Source: Trichoplax sp. H2 (taxonomy: Eukaryota; Placozoa; Uniplacotomia; Trichoplacea). Taken from it: a stretch of 64,000 bases of DNA. The notes beneath the pieces were generated by a model, which did no database searches, was not told where the DNA came from, and saw only the letters and a list, made by a program, of their open reading frames with translations. Positions 1 to 10,413 of this stretch are shown piece by piece; position 1 is the stretch's first letter; each line of letters starts with the position of its first letter. The position numbers were made by a program, and so were the translations under genes. The stretch is from positions 248,001-312,000 of the forward strand of contig NOWV01000048.1 in assembly GCA_003344405.1 (NCBI GenBank), written 5' to 3'.

Positions 1-3000
1 GAACTTAATCGCGTTCTATTTGATGCGATCGAACAATCTTTGTTTGGAACAAACAGCGAGAAAATTATTAGAGACTTATATAAGGGAACAATTGTTAATG
101 AGGTATTGTATCTCCTCAGACCCGTAGCTAGCACCGACTAAGTTATTATACAGTATTTTTGAGGCATGAATTGATTCTGCTATCATTTAAATTGACGTAA
201 CAACGTATACTTTCCAGATTGAATGTAAGGAGTGTAAGGCCATTAGTCGAAGAGAGGTATCGTATCATTTAATTAATTGTGAAGTAGTTATACTTTCGGC
301 GACCACACATTTACGATATAGTGGCCTCTATGCCTTCTTATAGTTTATTGTACATATAATAAATGATCCACAACAATAAAATATTTTTAGGAAGGATTTC
401 TGGATCTCAGCTTGTCTATTGCTGATGTATCGACATTGGATGGTGCGCTATCTAGATATTTTCTGGGGTATGAGCTTATGTTTGGAGACAATAAATACTA
501 TTGTGAAGGATGCGGTAAACACGTTGATGCAGAAAAGGTAAACTTCTATACTAAATTTACAACGATATATCTGGTGGAATTAAGATTCTAGAGGTTGCCG
601 TTCTATCTCTAATGAATTATTTTTAATTATTTTTTTATATCAACATTGAACCTATAGAGCTGTCGTCTATTAAAGATACCACCAATTTTGACAATATCAT
701 TACTACGATTTTACTACGATAGTCGCATTGGTAATTATAAGAAGGTAACATGATCATTTTTTAACGTTTATTCGCTTTAAGCCGAATTGACTAGAGGTTC
801 AACATATTGCATATACCTGTATAGCTGTACAATACATACTAAAACTGTAGTACAGTATTATGCTATCTAAGCCGTTATCATATCCTATCGATATTTGTAC
901 TCTTAGGATACGAAAAGATTTTCATTTCCGCGAAAACTTAACATGAGCTCATTTTGTAAGGTAATTTTACTGTAGTAAAATGTGCGGAAATCAATTGTGG
1001 ACCTATATAGGCAGATGTATTATTTTACTAATCCCTACTTCGTGCATTACATTTATTCATTGAACCTGAATACAAGTAATTACATAAAACGTTTATACCT
1101 AGAGGACCTTAGGTTTAGTATGTCATATCATCTATATTGATAAATTATCAAGCTGACAATCATATTGTCACAAAGAAATGTTAACGCATAACTGTTAAAA
1201 TTCATCTTTACTCAATATCAAATGTAGACTACGGATAAAGATAGCATTTACGAATTGTACTCGGTTATAATCCATCGGTAAGGATCTCGTAATGTATAAT
1301 TTACAGCAAAAATTGATATAGGATTAAGATAACTTTTTACGATGTGTTAGGGGGAAACTTACAGGTGGACATTATCATTGTTTTACTGAAGATATCTGTA
1401 ACATGGGGAAATGGAATATTTCGGTAGGTTTGCAGTTTGCTCAATTATTTATTGAATGCTTTCCGTACGAAGCTTTTAGTAACTAATGATTCTCTACTAA
1501 TTTTAGGAGGAAGATTCTACTAGTGTTACAGAAAGTAAAGATAGTAATCCTACCTCTAACATAGACTTTATGGATTTGTATGATCCTTTACAAATATTAA
1601 TCGCAATAGTTGATTGCATGGGTCGTGTTAATGTACCTATCGATATCATAGGACAGGTATGAAAGGCTTTAGATTTACTACTGATAAACATTCTTTTCTA
1701 CAAGTAGGAATCATGGTAGAAATAGTCCTTTGTTTTATGTATATAAACTTATGTTAGTTATATCAATACAACTGAAAGGTTAATAATTTTATTAATATAC
1801 TAAAAATTAAACTTTAACAATTCTTTAGAAATTAACAAAGGAAACTGGATCTTCCTGGAATAACCGTTTTCGTAGAAAATATGGACCGATCAAAAAGGTA
1901 CAGTAATTTAATCTGGTTCTTTAAATCTATACCAATGATTTTAAGCCTACTTCTATTCAAATTCGAGATCTAAGCATATTGTAGGCTTGAATGTATTATT
2001 AATAAGGTAGGTATTAAGATCTCGTCTTAAATTACTATAATAGCGTCATTTAACGATGTAAAATTAGTCTAACGTTGAAGTTGATACCAGGCGTATAGTG
2101 TATACCGAATCCTTACATTGACTGTGACATATATATACGTTGTACGAGTTTAAGATTGAAGCAGTCATTAAGGTAGAAAAATCTAGATAATGCTATATAC
2201 GATACCACATAGTGTCTAGATCATGTTAAAATGTACATGATTCCAATATGTTTATTTCGTTATTAAATCTACGGTAGGTATATACCAAATATCCTATAGG
2301 CATTGTCATAACAGTATTCTTTGCTATGAATCCTATGATATATTCAATGCTATAGTGTAGCATTTTTTGCTGTAGCATTCAGTTTAACTTGTAAAATAAA
2401 AAAATTGGCTAGTATTATTTTTCTTGTGCAATGCTTACTTATCGACTATTTACAGACACTACTACTATTCGATACAGTTCTTAGGTAACCATTCAGACGT
2501 ATTTTCCTTAAATGACGATTTAGTCTCTTTGATTAGCGCAGTCGATAAAAAGCAAGTAAAAGACAATTCTTCTAAAGGTACGACAAAATAAAAATAGATA
2601 ATCAGATACTATAACTTCCTCATACAAAAGGTCCCTTATAAGTTATTCTACGCTTTTACAAATAGAAAACAGATGTGACCAGCACAATACCGAAGAGACT
2701 TCAGAGATCGTTGACAATCAACATTTAAGGTTTACCACTTCATTAAAGTCTACGCTTGATACCATGATTGAATAATGGATGATACGATCAACTAATTAGT
2801 GCTTTATTTTTACGCAGTGATGAACGACACTGGTTTGATTTCAATGACCTATCAGTTACTCCTATTTCGTATGATATGGTTGAGAAGAAATATTCGGGTA
2901 GTGAATCAGCATACATGCTATTCTATCGGCTGCGATCTGACGACAAGTCGACATGCAAAAACGATGTAATTGATGAGATTCCGAAGTATCTAATTGACGA

Positions 3001-5420
3001 CATCAACGCAGAAAATGCCGAGTTGCTAGAAGATCGTGATGCCTTGTTGTATAAGCTCTATGTAAAAGTATATAATTGTAGAGACTTTAGCTACAATGAT
3101 GGATTGTTAACACCTCTTGGGAGAGATGCAGATCTAGAAGAGCTGGCCGTCTTACTGCAGATAGACAAAAGGACGGGCGTTGTAGGGATTAAAAGTGATA
3201 TATTAAACTCGTTTCAATGTGACACTGAGATTGGTGATCATAATGTTACAAATTCATATTTATATATGGCTCGGCGTTTTGAAGGGTGCTTACACTTGTG
3301 CCGACTACTGGATAATAGTTATGATATGGAAAATTTTGATATTAGTGGCGACGATGTTTTATTCTATTCTGAAACTAAATTAAATGGATCGATTCATATT
3401 ACTGAAAAACATCAGCCAATAGTATTAAAATTTACAACAATGTCCGATATAGCTTCACTGAATGAAAAATTCGATGTTAGAGCTTACAGCAATATGAAAT
3501 TGTCAACATTGTATGAAATTATAATTGAACATATTGGTTTTACAAAAGATGATTTATGTATATTAAGAAATGGAAGTACAAGTTTACAAGCTGAATTCCT
3601 TTGCTTGCTTCAAGATTTAAGAAATAGTGACAAGTTTGTGGAAGATAAAAATCTTGCCCATGTAGAGGAACTATATATAACGGATCTACTAACGATACCG
3701 GAAAGTAAGCAATTACACAATCAGCTTCACTGCATCGTCAAGAATATTATAAGAAAGAATAACCAAGATCATAATACAGATGATATTATAGTTCTACAGA
3801 CAAGTCCTGATAGAATGGTATCAGAAATAAAGACTATAGTGATATCACGATTTGGATATGACGATTATCTTAACTATCGGTTAAAGACTTTTGATGGAAC
3901 GATTTTACGAGAATATTTGAATATCAGAAAATGTGGATTGGAAGGCAACCAGGTATTGTTGTTATTAGAGAAAGGGGAAGCGATTACAAAGATGTCAAAT
4001 ATTCTACTCACATATGATACCCCTTCTAGTGCTACTGGAGGTAGCAATTGTGAGATTATAGTCGACTCTCATACCAGCGCTGAAAACTGTATGTCTAAAA
4101 TGATAAAGTCAGCGAATTTAAAAGAAGGTAGCTATCATCTTATGAAATCAAATTTATGGTTGGATAGTTTCGCTGTTATTCATGATTTGGAAAAGAGTTT
4201 ACATCAGCTTAATATCGAACATGGCGATCACTTAATTGTACAAGAGGGTCTACTACTTCCTGAAGGCTATATTAAGATTAATGTCAAAATTTTTATACCT
4301 TCGGAGGATAAATTCCATAATCATTACAATTGTGACGTGCTATTAACTCAGTGTCTCATGAATAATATGCAAGCGGAATATTTAAAATCGAATTATATCA
4401 TTTTTGATAATTGTATAGAGATTGCATTAGATTCCACTCTTCAGGAATTAAAAATACAGTTACTGACTATGCCTGAAGCGTACAGACTACAGCTATCTTC
4501 TATTAATCATCTTAGAGTTTACCATCAGCGCGGCAATAAATGCAATCTTCTTAAAAGTGATACAAACCTGATTAAGAATTTAAACATTGAGCATCGATCA
4601 ACTATTTGCATGCAGGCGTTGACCTTAGAAGAAATGCTGTCAGTAGACACAACTCTCTTATTTATTCGTCATCGGATTTCTGAATGTAGAGAGTATGGTC
4701 CAGCTATTGAAATATTATGCAACTCTAATGACTTGCAGAACCCTCAGTCATTAAAAAAGAGGATACGATATGTCTTAGGAATAGATCCTTCACAACAGTT
4801 GACTATTGCTAAACATGATCAGCAACAATTCCAATGGATAGTCATTACTGAGGTTAGCAATTGATGGAGTTGTAACCCTTAAATAAAAATACCCTTTATA
4901 ATTTAAATTTGTGAAAGCAAATTGTTAGCATAGATTATGTTAAATATATGCTTTAAATATTTTTAGTATATAAATAATGGTAGCAATCAAGGTAACAAAG
5001 TACGCAAAAATAAGAAGGGTAAAAAGCATCGTCAGAAGTCCCTGTTAGATGGCCCGTATTTTATATGTGATGGTGATGTCATAGGATTGAAGGTTGGTAT
5101 TGTAAATGTTTGATTGTATTATAGTTACAAATGGCAATTTTACTGACAGAGATGGATTGATATTTTTATTGTTTTAAATTAGATGAATGGAGATGATGAT
5201 AATGATGATTTTAAAACCGCTGAAGACGATAATGGCAGAGCGAAATTAGAGATGATAGAGAGGTAAATTACATTTCAACTAGAGTATAAATGTAATTTCT
5301 ATATCAGTCATTCGCTATATTTCTTGATTGTTTTTGTGTTAATAATTTACTATTAGGCAGAAGAATCAAACTAAAGCTGCTAGTACTGCTGGTATCAAGA
5401 TACATGTTGACATTCAATAG
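1..5420 (+). CDS. USP40: Ubiquitin-specific protease 40 (USP40), 3' part of the gene
   Basis: Deubiquitinating cysteine protease of the C19 family. Exons I can join in phase: 1-102, 218-256, 391-537, 658-744, 907-960, 1228-1277, 1351-1423, 1507-1656, 1829-1897, 2478-2577, 2666-2729, 2818-4852, 4967-5092, 5183-5262, 5357-5420 (stop at 5418-5420). They give 1079 residues in the window with no frame break. Visible catalytic-domain elements are the ELNRVLFDAIEQSLFG segment, two CxxC pairs of the zinc-finger fingers region (IECKECKA and YYCEGCGK), IPPILTISLLRF, and the His box TGGHYHCF at about 1366-1389. The Cys box lies upstream of base 1. The C-terminal half is one 2-kb exon of ubiquitin-like-fold character without clear motifs. 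The end (FICDGDVIGLK, then IHVDIQ) matches the C-terminal style I recall for USP40 rather than USP47 or USP7. The 5' half has tiny exons while the tail is one large exon. The 3' end is convergent with RPP25. Confidence 0.88.
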
Positions 5421-5982
5421 ACTGTAATATTTCCCTTATGCTTTCTAATGTATATTCAAGTACACGAACACAATGAGTACAATGGTTGCATTCCAAATGG
5501 CACCTACTTGCACATTATTTGATAAAAAAATGATCAACATTCTTGTAATAGCAAATTTATTGTATTTGCACAACAGAAGCTTTAGTAATGAATTTGGTTG
5601 ATTTATCAATAGCATTATAGTAATCGTTTTACAACGGTAAGAGGATAATGTTTAATAATTGAAATTTGGGGTTTTATATATCTCCTGAAAGACGGATAGA
5701 CGATATCCAATAACGTGTTATACAAAATTTTGCAAGGTGATAATATTTTCGGTATTGAAAAATAAATTGTATTATATAACTTTATCGGCTCTATACCACT
5801 CGAATAGCTTTCAAAATAGAGCAACATATTTTTGTGTGCTGTACTACCATGGTACTGCTAATATCACACAGTACTAATGGTAATATTGATTTACTGCAGT
5901 GGATTTGAAAGAATATAGAAATGTACAGCAGGATGCATCGCCTGCAATTCTACTGATATCGCGTGATTCATTGAGAACGAAA
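5421..5982. other. Intergenic region between convergent USP40 and RPP25
   Basis: About 560 bp of AT-rich DNA between two 3' ends. It must hold both polyadenylation regions. I see no gene, and the short ORF at 5615-5827 on the minus strand has no recognisable features. Confidence 0.6.
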
Positions 5983-7565
5983 CTATTCCGTTGTGAAAGA
6001 CTTGACATTATCTGATTGCCGGCTGTCCATTTTCGTTCTTTCTGTATATTCTGTATTACTTACATTAACATTACGCCGTCGATTATTCGTTCCTCGACGC
6101 GGGTGATTACCTCCTCTTCCACGTCTACCACCTCGACTGGGATGATCACGTCGTACCTCCATAATATTGGACGGACCTTGATATCTAGATAAATATAGGC
6201 AATAGTCCTAATTTAATCATGGTGTCCATCTATTATATCAATAATTGCGCAGAATGATATTGTTAACCCTGATAATTTAACATCCATAGCATTCTTGCTT
6301 AAGGTGATAGTCATAGCAGGAATATGACGTTTAACTTTAAGACTGTAAACAGGAAAATAGAAATAGCATTACAAGATGCATTTGCATAAATTTGTTGTAG
6401 TTGAGAATGCGAGTCTTAACATCAGCTACAGTCTCTTGCATGATGTTAAACTATCATTTCTAAATAGTAAGTGCTGCTGTAGTTACTTTTCTAGTCCTTC
6501 TTTTTGTGGTTCCCATATATCTTCAGACCTAGGAAGAACATTGAAAATTAGTTAAAGCAGCAAACATTCATTATTTCGTATGTTTCTGAAGCACTAATGC
6601 ATTACAACACTCTTGTGCAGGGTATGCAAAAGGTCTGAGGTCTAGTTATGTACTGTACTATAGCTTGCACATCGGAAGCCAGTGGTATCTAAGATTTTAA
6701 ACAACATACGTAGTGCTGTTCATATAGCTTCCTTTAATGACAACTATAATAGCAGATAATGTCATTTTAAATAGATAAATTTCTGAATATTTCATATTTT
6801 TAACTGTTCATGAATAGTGATGATATGTATACGATTTCAAATATAATTGCAATACTTTGCACTTCCAAAGATAGTGTAAGAATATTGATTCACTACGATA
6901 TCCAGTATTATGTTGACTTTTGTGGTAGTCAATTTATTCTTGAATCGTTTCAATATTGTCTTACTCCATAACAAACAAAGCGATATGACCGCAACAGCAA
7001 AATGGTAAGCGTTCATTTATGGCCGGCTGGAGCTATAACGCTAATTATAATATGGCTTGCATTCGGCCAGGTTTATTATAATAAAATGATTATTTTCAGC
7101 CTCTACTATCTTGGATTATTAATGTAACTTACAACTGATAGTATATTTCATTCCTTTGATAGAGTCCCTAGCCAAGTAAAATTGGAACGAGAGTAATTTC
7201 AATTTAGACAAATGGCTGTGTATCGAGTGTAATACTTATTTATTAATTGAATCTCCAACCTGAATTACATCGACGATAGTAGCTAGAGCAAATTTTAAGA
7301 TGGTTGATGTAGAGTATACTAGCGTTGCAGTTACCTGGCGTTTTCTCTTGAGTATTTCCGCACAAGAAATTGTCTTGGTAATATTTTTACCACTTGCTTG
7401 CAATTTAATGGTATCATTTGCTTGGTCTTGTAAGCTGGTTAAACATCGTTCAACAACGCTACGAATTTTACTTCCATTACTTACGACGATATCAGTAGGG
7501 CTAGTCGCTTGCAATTCAACATTTCCTTCCTTAATTTTTCGATAGGAGTCCACTAAATCAATCAT
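5983..7565 (-). CDS. RPP25: Alba-domain RNase P/MRP subunit p25-like, with RGG tail
   Basis: RNA-binding Alba-fold subunit of nuclear RNase P/MRP, which acts in tRNA 5' maturation and pre-rRNA cleavage. Exons on the minus strand: 7565-7335, 7167-7136, 6528-6487, 6342-6268, 6184-5983. All junctions keep phase, giving 193 residues plus stop (5985-5983). The Alba core is visible as IVVSNGSKIRSVVERCL, then SGKNITKTISCAEILKR (the family TKTVSCAEILKR motif), GLYQ, SEDIWEPQKEGLE and VKRHIPAMTITLSK, ending in SGYQGP where vertebrate p25 has GYQPP. The last exon adds a basic tail with SRGGRRGRGGNHPRRG, an RGG-type RNA-binding segment. I chose the Met at 7565 because it is the closest Met before the SYRKIKEGN start that aligns with the family N-terminus. 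The frame is open further upstream, so an additional 5' exon is possible. RPP25 and RPP25L cannot be told apart at this distance. Confidence 0.87.
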
Positions 7566-7899
7566 ATCGAGGAGATAATTGAGCTCAAAAACACCGAGGT
7601 TAATCTTATGCAATACGCCTATCCAACATATTATTCCTACTATACTACGGTACTGTACTGTTATGGTTGATCTCTTCAATCCATACACTAAGCATATGCT
7701 GTTGATCTAACATGTATGTATGATTCACTTTCTCGTGCAATCCTTACTATCCAATATCGAGCGACTCCTGAATTTATCCTAGCTCTAATTTGAAGCCAAG
7801 CACAATCTTTATAGGAGCATCTCCGATGCACTGTTTGCAGTTGCAGACATGGCAGCTGATTTTGATTCTTGCGCTGTTCTAGTCGCAGCTGCAAACTTG

Positions 7900-8322
7900 A
7901 CAGTACAGTACTACTACAGTACAGTACAGTAGTTTGTACTCTACATGAGTGTACCGTACTGTGCTGTCCTGTACAGTACAGTACAGTACTGTACGTACAG
8001 TACACATCACGAGTAGAAAATTTTTCAAACCCCCTTTCATGTTCTGCATAGTACTGTAGAGTACAGTACAGTACTTAACTTCTTCAAGAAAGAAGAGAAG
8101 AGAGGGACTGGAAAGGAGATAACGCAGCAAAAAATGTGGAGGCTGGGTTCGGTTAGATCGAGCTTTTGTAACAGTATAACAAAACATTATGTTACGAGTA
8201 AAAGCTAGGCATGGACGACTAAATATTCCCCATTATTAGTTACTGTACTGTACAGTACTGTACAGTACAGTACAACAGTGTACAGTACATACTGTAAGCT
8301 GCAGTACAGTACAGTACTGTAG
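7900..8322. repeat. GTAC-rich inverted pentamer repeat cluster
   Basis: Runs of the pentamer TACAG and its complement CTGTA alternate on the same strand and switch orientation at the palindrome GTAC. Dense blocks lie at about 7900-8012, 8048-8075 and 8241-8321. Because each block contains both orientations, the transcript could fold into hairpins. The cluster begins about 335 bp upstream of the RPP25 start. A second cluster with the same motif is at 40911-41058. Confidence 0.85.
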
Positions 8323-9172
8323 ATGAACTTGACTGGATTCTCTTCAGACGGACAGATTCTTGACCGAGGAATTTGGAAAGAAGGCCGAAAACAGTACAAT
8401 GTGAAATCTTGTCCATCTCGCCATCTGTCTATGCGTAATCGATTTCAAAAGTTTCCCGCCATCATCGCAGTCACCGTGCCAAGTCTATCAACACAATAAC
8501 ATTCTTTACTGTACTATACAAATGACAGTACTGTACGGGACAGCGGACTCCACTTCAAGTCTTGCATGTCTGCACATGTTCCGTACCGCATTGATTACGG
8601 ATAGTAGACTGTCACTCATGACCGTCGACAGTAATAGAGATTGACTGGTTTTTCCTGCACGTCGACTGACGTGCAAAAGTTGCGACTTGCATGCCATCAA
8701 CAACAACTAAATTCGTGTCATCCACATCATTGAATTCAAGTGCTCGAAGGGTGAGACGACGGTGGGGTACGTGTCAATACGCTTCATATTTCTACTCTCG
8801 CCATTGTTTGCAAAGTGAGTTGTCGCGCTTGTCTTCTAGACCTTTCTTTGCCTTACTACAGCCTTAAGCTAATTTCTGGTCCATCTTGAACCCCAATTTC
8901 CTCAATGAAATTGACAAGAATCAATAATCTTTTCTAGTTTAAGGAATTCCAACGTCAAGATAAATTGCTCGCAGGTCCTGTACCATCAAGAAACAACCAT
9001 AACTGAATTGAGAGCCGCTTGATTGGATTGTTCTTCTATTAATTCATCACTCGATAAGGTGAGTTAGTGCGATTTTTTGAGGGCCTATCAGTGGCTGCAT
9101 CTAGTCAGTGTGCATCATTTCCCTTTTAACTTCGCTTTTTGTTAATATGGTACTATTGATTAATCAAATCAG

Positions 9173-9256
9173 CTGCCCTAGCCAAAACCTTTGGCCAACC
9201 CCTCTCAAACTATGCTAGTCGTATTATTGATTGGCTGAAAAAGGATGAACTAAATC
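9173..9256 (+). other. Orphan exon-like segment upstream of BRCA1
   Basis: An AG acceptor (9171-9172) and a strong GTAAGT donor (9257) bound a segment open in one frame. It reads like real protein, with FGQPLSNYASRIIDWLKKDE and similar residues rich in W, D, G and R. I do not recognise the family. The segment has no Met. Joining it to the BRCA1 acceptor at 10352 gives a stop at once, so it may be a 5'UTR exon of BRCA1 with a short upstream ORF, or an exon of an unresolved or decayed gene. Another good donor (GTGAGT) follows 9059. Confidence 0.35.
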
Positions 9257-9379
9257 GTAAGTATTCTGTTGGTAGCCATTCTGCAACTGAGAACCCATTT
9301 TCTAGTATGGCGCAATTTCACCACAAAGTTGACGCACTTTGCATTCTACTCAATCATTATTAGTTCTCGCGAACAGATT

Positions 9380-10000
9380 GAATATTGTAGCATACTGCCG
9401 TAAGCGAGGGCTATAGTAAGCACTAGCATGGATTAACAGAAGAAATTAGTTCATTTTTGATGGGTAACTCATGACTACATGAGAAATTGAATACAGTTTA
9501 AAGGCTGGATTCAAATTGAAATGGACTGACTGGAAATAAAGCTATACAGCTTATATCCAAAAGTATTAGCCATTGCTTTAAGACTACGGTAATCGAGGGC
9601 TGTATCATGCGATTCAAGTCGCAGTGTACTGTACTCAACCTGAACTGTACAGTATGAATCAATAAAAGGAATCGGTTCATCTTCCATGGATGAATCATTC
9701 GATGAAATTGGATGCGGTTTAAAGGCTTAAATTGAAATACATTGACTAGAATTCGAGAAATGAAGTGATACAGCTTATGTCAAAAAGTATTAGCGATTGC
9801 TTTGATACTGTCGTAAGCGAGGGCTGCAGCAAGTCACAGCGTGACTACCATGGATCATTAGAATGAATCGATTCATCTTCTATTTCATTATTAGATGAAA
9901 TTGCATGCAGTTAAAAGACTTAAAATTGAAATGAGTTTACTAGAAATGAAGTTATACAGCTTATGTCAAACAGTATTAGCCATTGCTCTGACTCTGTGTC
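9380..10000. repeat. Degenerate tandem repeat, about 3 units of 200-240 bp
   Basis: Three diverged copies share a block around TACAGCTTAT, AGTATTAGCCATTGCT and CGTAAGCGAGGGCT. The best-matching parts start near 9535, 9760 and 9945; the left edge near 9390 is only a fragment. In all three copies the same frame is open for about 22 codons, reading close to NEVIQLMSKSISHCFDT. Confidence 0.65.
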
Positions 10001-10413
10001 TCTTGCTGTGAATGACTTACTAATCTCTTCGGTAGTTTGAAAATATTAGTGATTTACTCCCTTTATTATTACCGTATAAGTTACTATTGGGGACAAAAAT
10101 TTTAACCAATGCACTATTCACTCTTAATTATAAAGGTTGAGTTGTTATGTAGTTTTTGCTTCAACAGTCGCAATTATTGCAGTTTGCTCGAATAGAAATT
10201 TACTCGTAGACAGTGGCAATACTCTATCTACTCCTTGTACTGTACAGTACAACTCGAGTGGAACTCAGTAATCTATTGACCTGACAGTATGCTAGATTAC
10301 TTGATTATGTGGGTACTCTTTTATAACTATAATAATTTACTCTTGTTACAGATTGACTTAGCGTAGATTATTATCAGCAGCTGGTATCGATTAGCAAGTT
10401 ATACTAAAGAATC

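Larger units (their letters stand above)
7566..10413. other. Divergent intergenic region between RPP25 and BRCA1
   Basis: About 2.85 kb between two divergently transcribed genes, so it must contain both promoters. It holds the GTAC-rich pentamer clusters (7900-8322 plus stray copies near 8525, 9630 and 10245), a degenerate tandem repeat (9380-10000) and an orphan exon-like segment (9173-9256). ORFs over the GTAC clusters are low-complexity artefacts rich in Y, C, T, V and S. Confidence 0.7.

Noticed and set aside
541-657. In-frame read-through after the USP40 exon ending at 537, resembling the motif before RF
   Set aside because: It hits a stop at once, while the exon at 658-744 gives the true IPPILTISLLRF motif in phase.
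7688-8399. Several ORFs on both strands with repeated YCTVLYSTV-like text
   Set aside because: They are translations of the GTAC pentamer repeat, not genes.
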